A DNA stretch of 64,000 nucleotides, taken from contig CM057144.1 in the NCBI GenBank assembly GCA_029964075.1, positions 7,091,281-7,155,280 of the forward strand. Reading direction: 5' to 3'. Position numbers and translations under genes: made by a program. The notes under the pieces were generated by a model. It had not been told where the DNA came from. It did no database searches and saw nothing but the letters and a program-made list of their open reading frames with translations. Source of the stretch: Patiria pectinifera. Lineage: Eukaryota; Echinodermata; Asteroidea; Valvatida; Asterinidae. Shown here piece by piece: positions 55,801 through 64,000 of the stretch (within the stretch, counting starts at the first letter, position 1; each line of letters opens with the position of its first letter).

Positions 55801-58800
55801 AAAAAGTCTCAGGTTTCTGGTATGGAGCTTGCCCAAAAAGTGGTGCGGCGACGCAGCTTTTTTTTTTGGCTTCAAATGTCGGCTGATGACCGCCAATGGT
55901 GCCCGACTAAACTTAGTGCAAATATATGGGAGTTCAAAGAGGCCACATAAAGCTTATTCTCGATCATACCCCCATCTAAAACATGTTAAATTGTGCTGCA
56001 GCAGTATTCCAGTCAAACCAGTGAGTTTGGCGGTTTTGAGACATCATCTTTTATTGAAAAAAAAACTTTTTCATTTTGCCAACGCGCATGGCTACGGCGA
56101 CGCGCGCGCATACCAGAAACCGGAGACTTTTTTTTTTTGCCTAATACAAAATAACACTAGTGATCTTGCATGGAATGGAATGCCTTTGATACGAAGTGAA
56201 TGGCAATGAGTACTACAGGAGCCATGCAGTTTTGTGATCATTTACTGGAAAGTCCAGCCCAGTGGAACACTGAGCCTGTGATAGTAACGTGCAAGATTAT
56301 CTACTGATTTCATCAGGAAAAATCAGCACACCAGATTGTGTACCCCAGATGCATGAAAAGACTTCCAGTGGATAGCCATTCTAGATCAACTGAACAGAAG
56401 CTTGTGTGCGTTGGGTTGCCTTATTTCACTATTCCGATCACGCATTTTGAAAGTTGTGTTGCCATGATGATGTGCAAAGCATGAAAATGCATACCTCTTT
56501 TGTTTTTGTATCTGCGTAAACACCGCTGTATTCAGAGTTGTCATGCTGACTGGCACCGTACGGGCCCAGGGAACCAGCTACGATTGGTTTCTGTCTCCCT
56601 GAAAGAGAGGACGTCATCATGACATCATTGCTGGTATGTTGCAGTCCATTTTGCAGGGAGTGAGGCGATTAACATGTACATGTACATTGTACACATTTAA
56701 ATGCATGTATACATTTAGATGTATGCATTTAACACTACTTGGCAACATTTTTAGCCACATGTATTTAAGTGAGGAAAAGTGGCACACCTCATGTTTTTGT
56801 CTGTCACCAAAAAACATGACTTGACGCACCCCTGAAGTGCCTTGCATGCACTGAATTTGTGACTGCCCTTGACTGTAACGGTAAGAATTTAATGACCAGG
56901 AAGTGACCGATAATCCATGGAAAATACGAAGATGCGTCTTTGGAAGGGGGAACCCCTCTTAATTCATCATTCGTCCCATTATTGATTTAAGAAATTTAAG
57001 ACGTGTTCCATGCATCCTGAGTTCTTTAGCAATGCTGTTAAACTTGTCTTAAGTTTGGTCTTTGAATCGTCTTATCTCATGAATTTGAGTGTTAATTTGC
57101 ATATCGTTGGGAATCACGGCACAGTCTTCTCGTTAAAGACGAGTCAGTTTAAGGTCAAAGTTTCAAGATAATTTAATGTCAGAGAAGAAAAACTGCTGTA
57201 GATATGCAAATTAACACTCAAATTCATGAGATAAGACGATTCAAAGACCAAACTTAAGACAAGTTTAACAGCATTGCTAAAGAACTCAGGATGCATGGAA
57301 CACGTCTTAAGTTTCTTAAATCAATAATGGGACGAGTGATGAATTAAGAGGGTTACCCCTTCCAAAGACGCATCTTCGTATTTTCCATGGATTATCGGTC
57401 ACTTCCTGGTCATTAAATTCTTACCATTACAGTCAAGGGCAGTCACAAATTTTCAAGATAATTTAATGTCAGAGAAGAAAAACTGCTGTAGAAACAGACT
57501 TGAAAACATTTCTGACGCCGTGGGCAGTTTTAATAACAATAAACCAACTTCTAACTTTATGCAAAATATAGTACCCTTTTAGGTCTACACCTATGGTCGA
57601 CTTGTTGAAATAAAATACTCCCGGTTCTTGAAACAAAGTGAGGAGATGAGGACCGAGTCGTTTAGTCATGTGTGTGTGAAATTCAATGAGCAGATAATTT
57701 TTGCACATTTTGCACAAACACTCTGTTTCGTCAAGGGATAAAAACAAACATGATACAGCCGCCAAACTGGCCATTTGGATGCATCTGGCTCAAGATGTAT
57801 TTAATGCAATTGGTCTTAGGATGCCTCTAAGCTAGGATCGATCTTAGAGCAGGATTCTGGTCTCAATAATAATGTGGTGCTTAAATAGCGCCTTGCACCA
57901 AAGATGTCAAAGTGCTTTACAATTATTACCCCAAATAAATGAAAGGTTTGCAGAAACACCTTGTGGGGATAATATCTCAACTAAGAGAATGGTTCTGAAA
58001 CGAACCAGAGGTATAAACTCTGGTCAGTATGCTCTGACCGTCTTCAGGAGAGTGTCAGACGGTCAGAGCACACTGACCGGAACGTTTAGTTTATACATAT
58101 GGTTTTTTTTCCAGAACCATTCTCTTAGTTGAGAAACTTACTCGCATATGGTGTTTCTGCAAACCTTTCATTTATTAGTATCTCCACCATGCAAAGCCTC
58201 AATCTTACTAATCATTACCCCTGTTCATCAGGCCACAAGAGCACTAGTATAGCAGCTCAATATCACTCAGCGCATATGGCCCGTACCTTCGCAGGTCATA
58301 CATACGTACATACATTTATTTCGATGCTGCATAAAGGACGATACATAATGTTATATAATCAAATTGGCAATACATGTGCATATATATATATTTACAATAG
58401 TGAACATTAACTAAATGGCAGCATCTAGGTCCGGGGTGAAGCATAAGCTTTTGTTCCCCAGCCTATGGACAGACAGACAAGTGACAGACATACATGGAAA
58501 GACAGAGCACAAACACCAGTGTAAGACAGTAATCAAGGCCGTTGTTATCCCTATTACATTGTTTTAGTATGCAATTAAAAATTGATTTTTTAGTTTTCTA
58601 GCAAAAATAGAGAGAGTGGGTGATGATTTAAAAGTGTTATCCAGACTATTCCAATATAGAGTGCTACGTTGGACCACACTGTTTTTGGACAATGTCGTTC
58701 TACAATAATTAACAAACAGATTTTTCCTAGTAGTACCCATCTACAATGTACTCCTGGGTGGAGAAAAGCAATGCGTGACAAAATGCCTTGCCTAAGCTAA

Positions 58801-61800
58801 CGACACATCACCATAACCCCAGACTGGGCTTGAACCCACAACCTGCAGCTTTACCTGCAGACCACGAATCCATGCCCTTAACCATGAGGTCACAGCACAA
58901 GTCCTGAGATGCCTCGGAAGATAAGATGACTTTTGTGAAATGGAAACTGACAGTTAGACATTTGCTATGTTGCTTCATTCTTACCTACCTGGGTTTTTGT
59001 CTTTGTTTTCAGCCCAGAACTCTTCCACGGCTTCTACAGCCACTCTGGTTGCTACTGCAAACAATTCAAGAGCGCCCTCTCTCGACAAGCCAACAGATTT
59101 AATGAAGCCCTGAATACTTGCCTAGATATAGTACATCAAAATACAAAATGTACAAGCATTGAAGTCAATAGGCCTATGATGAGATTCAATATCGACGTGT
59201 CCGTGAAACAAGGTCGTATCTCCTTAAATGGGTCGTACGTGAAACACGAGTTTCGGACTGTCAAAAAGGGGGTATCTCACTTAAAATAACCCAGATGTAC
59301 ACACACAGCCAATGGACGTCAAGATACGACCTTGTTGCACGGAGCATATTCATGTGAGATACGTACGACTTTGTTGCGGAATGGACCTTGTTGCATAGAA
59401 GCGACGATATACATAGCCAAAATATTTATTACACTTAGCCTAAAAAAAGCTCACTCTCACAGCATCTGGGCGAACGGCCTGGGCATTGTTGTCCTAATGA
59501 CCTCTGATGTGGGTTCAACCCATCACACTATCCACATACACACTATTAGGCAATGTGCTAAACATAATTTCAGAGGTCCACATGTATGTATGACATGAGG
59601 TTAAGTCTCAAGTCTAAATTACACTTATCAACTGATATTATGTTAATTGTAATGCATAGTATACTAAGTGCTTTTTTGAGAGCTTAGGAGACAAAAGTTG
59701 GCTCCAGTATTCTGTGATACTTCTGAGTGTTATTATAAGTGCAACTGCATGAGATCTACATTTGTAGATTAGGATATTACCTGATATGTAGCAGTAATAA
59801 TGATGTCTGATCCACTCTCAAGGAAACTTTAAAAAGAAAAGAAAAGTTGACATCAATACACATAATGAATACTGAAAGTGCAGCCCTTTAAGGAGCATCT
59901 CAAAAGTCGGAATGCTTGGAAAGTTACACCAGGGAACATCACCTGTTCCAATTAGAAACATGCCTTGTTCCTACTGGGACCAGCTAGCCCAGGAATGTCA
60001 GGTGTTCCGGCATGGGAACATCGGTCTATGTGCGTTAATGCTTTCTCGGGAATGGCCTGTTCCAGTTGGAAACATGTTGGAAACACAGCGTGTTCCCGAT
60101 ACCTGATGGGCATGATAGGAAAGCGCAGTGTTCCTAAAACTTAAAGAAACATTCCATACAAAAACAGGAACGCTCCGACTTTTGAGACGCTCCCTTGCAA
60201 TGACACAGATCAGTCAGCGACTGACTTTTCAGGATCAAGCTCTGTCTGAGCTACGACCGTCGGGAACAAACTAGTCGCCGATTAATTTTGTGATATCCGA
60301 GTGTAACTGCGACGATATTAAGACAATCGGTATCAGTCGGCGCTCAATAATCAACAGTCACAAGAGTAGAACAATTTAACTTCTGTGATGTGCTCCCAAT
60401 AGGCGGGAATCAATCACAGTTGTGTAGCCAATCTGTCACAAGACTATCTATGTCGTGGCACCGTCGTCCCGTTGTGGTAGACATGAGCATGGTTGCGATT
60501 ATTTTGTGTCGAGATGCCGCTTGTTCCACAAGAATCACATGATTTCTCAGTTTTGTGACCTGAGCACTACTTTTCTGCTTGATGCCAATGGTTCCGTCAC
60601 GGTGCAAGCAAATTGTGGGTCACCTGAGGCCGGCTTTATTCATGTACATGTATATATCTCATTAATAGGTATACAGGATTTTTCTTCCAGTCACGTGCCT
60701 CCGTAAAATCACAGAAAGGGTGGTGGGGGAAGGGGGCTGGACACCATCTTACTACAGGGTGCGCTGATCCATGCGCATGATGGACACTGTTGGAAATCCC
60801 TGTACTTTTGTAAACGGACACACAATTTTGCGAACTGGAGGATTTTGCAAACTAGAGCTGTATGTCTGTTTGAAAACAGAACACAGGGCTTTTTCGCATT
60901 TTGTAAATGTTTATGCTATGTTTGTCCTTTGCAGTCACTTTTGAGAGTGTTTAATATAGTTAAAAGGTTGTTCACAATGCTTAGAATAATTCCAAAAATA
61001 AAGCTTTATCACATGACGTCACATGCCCTGCGATGACGTCATCTTGAATACCATCCCCAATGCACATTTTGTCATTGTGGTCTTGGTTTGAACCAAGTTT
61101 ACAGTCAATCCGATGAAAGGAAGTGTGCAATTTTGGAAGCAGAATAAAATTATAAATATTTTAAAAAATTCATAAAAAATCAACCGATGACATCATCGTG
61201 ATGTCACTTCGGACTTTGCATACTAGTACCATTATCTACCTACCCACCAAGTTTCATGACGATCGGACCTTTTCTTATATGTGTTTTGAAAAATTGCATT
61301 TTTGACGACGTCATGATGACATCACACATTTTTCAAAATTTTACGCAAATACCTATTACCTAACAAACCAAATACAAAAACAATTTTGAATTTTGCATGT
61401 TGCGTTCGTGAGGTATGGCTAAAAGGTCCAAAAATTAAAATATTCATATAAAATCGCGTAATGACGTCATCATGACGTCACCTCATTTTTTATCTATAAC
61501 ACATCCCGGTCTACCCACATACAATGTACCAAGTTTCATCCCAATCAGACTTACTGTTCTGCAGATATAGGACTTCAAAATATGCACATTTGTGATGACG
61601 TCACGTGACCCCAGATGACGTAATCATGACGTCACTCTTCGGGACACAACTTTGCCATAAGGGCAAAGCATATGCTTAATTTGAATGATGTATGACAAAG
61701 TTCAATGCCAAAAGTGGCGTGTACTAAAATCGTGCACAAAGTCTATGGGATTTTTTGCACAAAATAAGAACCCCCCCCCCCCCAAAAAAAATCAGAACAA

Positions 61801-62810
61801 AAAGAAAGGCTTTTTCGCCAATTGCGAAAAAACCTACAACGACAATTAATGGGGTGTTATATCCCCAAAATTTCCCTCTGGCATGTCTGGTGACATTCAC
61901 GGGTGCATACACATTCCGAAAATTTGAACAGGTCCAGATGTTTTAAATATCCTTTTCAGAAATCGGCTACCTTTTTTCTCACAATTGTGTCCCTCCACCA
62001 CAAGGTGTTTTTTTCTGGCAGAAGATGCTAATTTGTATATATTTGTATCCAAAGTAATATCAACAATATTATTTCATCATCATCATCATCATCTTTGGTC
62101 AGCTGCAGCACAAGCGACTGTAAGCCACCTCCAGCTTGTCTTCTCACTTGTGAGGTCAACAGTCTTGCAGCCGTGATCAGACCATTTGGTTGTTCCAGCA
62201 GCTTCTGAACGTATTGAAGATAGAATGCTCGCTGACGTCCTGGCCTGTGTCTACCATGAGGTGGGTTGTAGGGTCTAGAGAGCACATGGTCTTGCCGGCT
62301 TGTCCTTCAGGCGCCCAGGAACCGTTACCGCCTCGTGCTTGCTTACTCAATCAGCGGCCTTGTTCAGTAATTTCATTGCAATCACTGGGCACAAGTTTGA
62401 TGTACACAACATAATAGTGAATGCATTGATCCTTTCTTCCAATATTTTTTCATCAGACAACAGCTCCAACTAGGTATCGATTGTCCATCACCCATTTCAT
62501 GTACAAATAGAGTGTACTGCAGGGACTAGGGGTGCATGTTTGAACAGTGCCCTCTACATGTATAGACACAGTTGGCTTCCAGTCAATGAACGTGGACATG
62601 AACATGCTGAATCTTACGAGGCAAAAAAAGCAATAGCACATACTTATGATATCCAGCATAATCGTTAGGTCACTGTCCCGAGTCTATAAAAAAAAAGTCA
62701 ATAATGGCCAATTCAGGATAAAGGTGACTGTTTTTTTGTTACCTCTTATGTACTGCCTTGATCACGTCTGGACCAGTTATTAGAGGCCGAGCACTCCAGA
62801 GCTCATCTTC
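52707..62810 (-). CDS. Homocysteine S-methyltransferase gene, 7 exons, 5' end missing
   Basis: The enzyme transfers a methyl group to homocysteine to make methionine (S-methylmethionine-type donors in the MmuM/HMT branch, acting in the cytosol). Exons at 62743-62810, 59781-59826, 58989-59121, 56495-56598, 55336-55497, 53280-53479 and 52707-52860 have GT-AG borders. They join without a frame break to 288 residues plus stop. Key blocks are LWSARPLI, FLESGSDIIITATYQ, AGSLGPYGA...SEYSGVY, IAMETIPCQVEAEA, and the zinc ligands in VGCNCCNP and VGGCCGS. The full family length is about 320-330, so one N-terminal exon with the DGG start is missing, probably beyond 62810. No stop or frameshift is seen, so this looks functional. 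It is the only likely host gene here. Confidence 0.92.
53280..53479 (-). CDS. Methyltransferase exon with GCNCC motif
   Basis: It reads DDKHIWHGETFADGV, then IAVGCNCCNPNSV, which holds the first zinc-ligand cysteine (GxNC), then GAKPFVVYPDKRKEF. It is phase 0 at the start and leaves two bases at the end. Confidence 0.9.
53586..54108. repeat. 12-bp minisatellite in a methyltransferase intron
   Basis: About 40 units of CAGGTCCCGAGT lie in tandem. The last third drifts to CGGGTCCCAAGT and related forms. It is preceded by looser AGTCA-rich degenerate units from about 53500. It is open in frame on both strands (VPSQ and GPDS repeats) only because the unit length is a multiple of three. Confidence 0.95.
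54326..54382. repeat. 57-bp near-perfect palindrome
   Basis: Two 28-base arms (CGCATGCGTAGTAGACTGTC... and its complement) surround a single central base with one mismatch. There is practically no loop, so it can extrude as a cruciform. Confidence 0.9.
54711..54878. mobile_element. 168-bp foldback (MITE-like)
   Basis: Arms of about 75 bp begin ACAAATATAACATGGTT and contain GGTGGACAGTCGATATT and GGTATTGGAAGTTGACAAAC. They are joined by a CCTCGGCTTCGCCTCGG centre. There is no coding capacity. A separate inverted pair (GAATATGTATGAGGTATAGT at 54688 and its complement near 54200) lies just outside. Confidence 0.75.
54894..55300. repeat. Pair of inverted, MITE-like repeats
   Basis: AAAGGTAGAGTAGATCATTT at 54898 is matched in reverse complement both at 55050-55065 (TACTCTACCTTTAA) and, less exactly, at 55270-55298. 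CATGCTGTCA also recurs inverted. It looks like two abutting foldback copies. Confidence 0.5.
55336..55497 (-). CDS. Methyltransferase exon with METIP motif
   Basis: Exactly 54 codons read RPHLEAMVKSGLDLIAMETI, PCQVEAEALVELL, and end WLSYSVK. This is the conserved ETIP strand of the TIM-barrel. Confidence 0.9.
56495..56598 (-). CDS. Methyltransferase exon with AGSLGPYG motif
   Basis: It reads RQKPIVAGSLGPYGASQHDN and then SEYSGVYADTKTKE, the conserved block after the first barrel strands. It joins both neighbours in phase. Confidence 0.9.
56854..57105. repeat. Left arm of a local 250-bp inverted duplication
   Basis: This is matched almost base for base in reverse complement by 57201-57450. 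It lies in a methyltransferase intron and has no coding sequence. Confidence 0.92.
57201..57450. repeat. Right arm of the local inverted duplication, flanked by a 42-bp direct repeat
   Basis: The arm lies exactly between two identical 42-base direct repeats, 57161-57202 and 57451-57492 (TTTCAAGATAATTTAATGTC and onward). This looks like an inverted copy inserted with duplication of the acceptor site. Confidence 0.9.
57941..58170. mobile_element. Foldback element, full copy
   Basis: Two arms begin AATGAAAGGTTTGCAGAAAC, contain CAACTAAGAGAATGGTTCTG and meet near 58050 at GACCGTCTTCAGGAGAG. A one-arm relative is at 48372. The sequence just before it (57868-57935) resembles a LINE/SINE tail (AGCGCCTTGCACC...CAAAGTGCTTTACAATTATT). 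Confidence 0.7.
58740..58905 (-). mobile_element. tRNA-derived SINE
   Basis: The minus strand shows an A-box-like TGGTTAAGGGCATGG (58870-58884), a B-box-like GGGTTCAAGCCC (58826-58837), and then the body GGCAAGGCATTTTGTCACGC and CTCCACCCAGGAGTAC. The 3' end is not well defined. It lies in a methyltransferase intron. Confidence 0.6.
58989..59121 (-). CDS. Methyltransferase helical exon
   Basis: It reads ASIQGFIKSVGLSREGALEL, FAVATRVAVEAVEEFWAENK and DKNP. Donor GTAGGT and acceptor TATCTAG are clear. Confidence 0.9.
59781..59826 (-). CDS. Methyltransferase 46-base microexon
   Basis: It encodes FLESGSDIIITATYQ, equivalent to the FLEAGADVI-TNTYQ block of the family. It is too short to show as an ORF but is fixed by phase and splice sites on both sides. 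Confidence 0.88.
59890..60196. mobile_element. About 300-bp MITE
   Basis: The ends AAGGAGCATCTCAAAAGTCG and, in reverse complement, AAGGGAGCGTCTCAAAAGTC form an imperfect terminal repeat of 28 bp. The interior is rich in TGTTCC/GGAACA motifs. It has no ORF of note. Confidence 0.65.
61010..61640. repeat. Cluster of TGACGTCA (CRE-like) sites
   Basis: At least eight TGACGTCA or one-mismatch variants occur, several paired as TGACGTCATCATGACGTCAC (61016, 61033, 61308, 61461, 61473, 61596, 61616, 61627). They are set in an A/T-rich degenerate repeat with recurring CCAAGTTTCATC-type blocks. This is probably a decayed tandem repeat. A role as ATF/CREB sites is possible but unproven. Confidence 0.6.
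62065..62285 (-). mobile_element. LINE ORF C-terminal fragment with ATG-repeat tail
   Basis: The minus strand reads RPGRQRAFYLQYVQKLLEQP and then LVLQLTKDDDDDD. The aspartate run is a GAT/ATG microsatellite at the 3' end, as in some RTE/Jockey-like non-LTR elements. It is only the last 75 residues and sits in a methyltransferase intron. Confidence 0.45.
62743..62810 (-). CDS. Methyltransferase most upstream exon seen
   Basis: It reads EDELWSARPLITGPDVIKAV and HK, equivalent to the D-LWSA-LL block that follows the N-terminal DGG strand. The acceptor TATTCTCAG lies upstream. Its phase 0 start demands a further upstream exon. Confidence 0.88.
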
Positions 62811-63760
62811 CTGAGAATATGACCAAAAAAAAGGGGTAAATTCAGCCAAACATACAGTCACTGTGCATGTTGCACACACTTGATGACTCGATCACCCCAT
62901 TGCAGTTATGTTATTTTGTGGGTACATGGCTCAACCTTTTCCTTATTAGCAAAATGGTAGCCACCCCCATGAAATTAGGTTACTGCATGCATGCGATCAC
63001 ATCAAGTGTGTATGCAACGTTCGTGGTGTCGAAAGGCTGTCGAGTAATAAAAAAACCCACCTTGACTCTTATTTAATTGAAACTAAACAGGGGCCCTACA
63101 CTACACAATCACCAAAATTATAGGCTGTGATAGCAATACGTGGGTATTTGCTTGTAAATTAATGGACATGATGGATTGACGGAAGTGGAAAATATCTGCC
63201 CTAAAAACGTGACCATAACCTGACCATGGTGACATCCGCATTCTAAGTAGGCCCCTATGGTCAGTAATTCCAGCTTTACTGCCACTGGCGAATTTCCCCA
63301 TATCATGAGCTTAGAAGAAAGCTGGAAATTTCAAGCTACCCTGTACTGTGTCTGTGTGTCACCTGTCCTGGTCTTTCCCCTAGAACTACATGTATATGGG
63401 GCTTGGAAAGCCTTCCCATATCTCATCTGACCCAAAGGTGCACAAACTGTTTGAGATTGGTCTGGAAATTTCTGTTTTCTTAGTAAATACTTCAATAGTT
63501 TCCCAGCTAAATTGTACTTTTTAGGACATATTATCACTTTCTGATAGCTGATAGGTCACTGAAGGGAAAAAGTAGTGATGGCCAGATATGGGGATCTTTC
63601 CCTGGACTCTGCTCGACAAGAGCCCCATACTCAGTGTTTCTGGTATGGCATGTATGTATGGTCACTAGTCATCACCACCCGGCACCCTAGCCTTGGTCAA
63701 TTAAGGCTCTCATTTTTTTTTTCTGTCCGTACACGGTAATCAATCGGCGGCATATACGCC
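62811..63760. other. Upstream of the last visible methyltransferase exon
   Basis: I searched both strands for the missing N-terminal exon (a DGG-x2-T-x-L-E type block) and did not find it. No other feature can be supported. Confidence 0.5.
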
Positions 63761-64000
63761 CTAAACCGATACGCCCAAAACGCACGATCAGCAAATGAGC
63801 GTTTCATTTTGCTCTACGCAAACAGCGTAACGTGTGCGCGTCTGCTGCAGATGCTTTTCACCGCGACGTTTTTTGAACCGTCATGACGCATGCAGGTTGA
63901 TTGTGTATCTTCTACTTGCGCATTGCATTTAGAGTACACTTTTAAAATTAAATCCATCTATTTTGATCGTGTTCTAAAAACAAGCACATAAATTCAAAAT
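63761..64000 (+). repeat. Dispersed repeat, copy at the window end
   Basis: This is collinear with 20551-20840 and probably continues beyond the window. No coding potential is seen. Confidence 0.6.

Noticed and set aside
58800-58915. Functional tRNA gene on the minus strand
   Set aside because: A and B boxes are present, but acceptor and anticodon stems do not form and the sequence continues into a SINE body.

Overview
This is animal (metazoan) nuclear DNA. Exons are split by GT-AG introns, coding density is low, and most of the window is transposable elements. The element mix (a KIAA1586/ZNF862-type hAT, Polinton-type DNA polymerase, a DIRS/Ngaro-type retroelement with an SGNH hydrolase, CR1/L2 LINE tails, tRNA-derived SINE, many MITEs) fits an invertebrate, perhaps an echinoderm, hemichordate or cephalochordate. 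The phylum is an inference and is not proven by any single gene.

Positions 1-40505 form one giant inverted duplication. The left arm (1-19223) reappears reverse-complemented at 20942-40505, around a 500-N gap and about 1.2 kb of unique spacer. The outer limit of the palindrome cannot be seen because the window starts inside the left arm. Reading inward, each arm holds: a hAT transposon with a multi-exon transposase and a CR1/L2-like LINE tail in its first intron; pieces of a Polinton-type DNA polymerase B gene into which the hAT inserted (perfect 8-bp target duplication GTTAAAAC); a 1.9-kb tandem duplication across the hAT/polymerase boundary; a second, degraded hAT-like gene; a P2X7-like cysteine-rich fragment; a 5.4-kb tyrosine-recombinase retrotransposon (Gag, RT/RNase H, YR, SGNH hydrolase); and about 3 kb of non-coding sequence next to the gap. 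Neither arm has an intact copy of everything. The right arm keeps the recombinase, hydrolase and RT YVDD motif best.

From 40506 to 52.7 kb lie the 5' end of the hAT, the N-terminal side of the polymerase fragment, a rearranged Ty3/gypsy element with a tandemly duplicated Gag, a chimeric ORF of unknown function and several MITEs. One 1-kb MITE splits an open reading frame.

From 52.7 to 62.8 kb runs the only convincing host gene: a homocysteine S-methyltransferase on the minus strand. Seven exons join in phase to give 288 residues, and the first coding exon lies outside the window or was not found. Its introns hold a 12-bp minisatellite, several foldback elements, a local 250-bp inverted duplication, a SINE, a cluster of TGACGTCA sites and a LINE tail.
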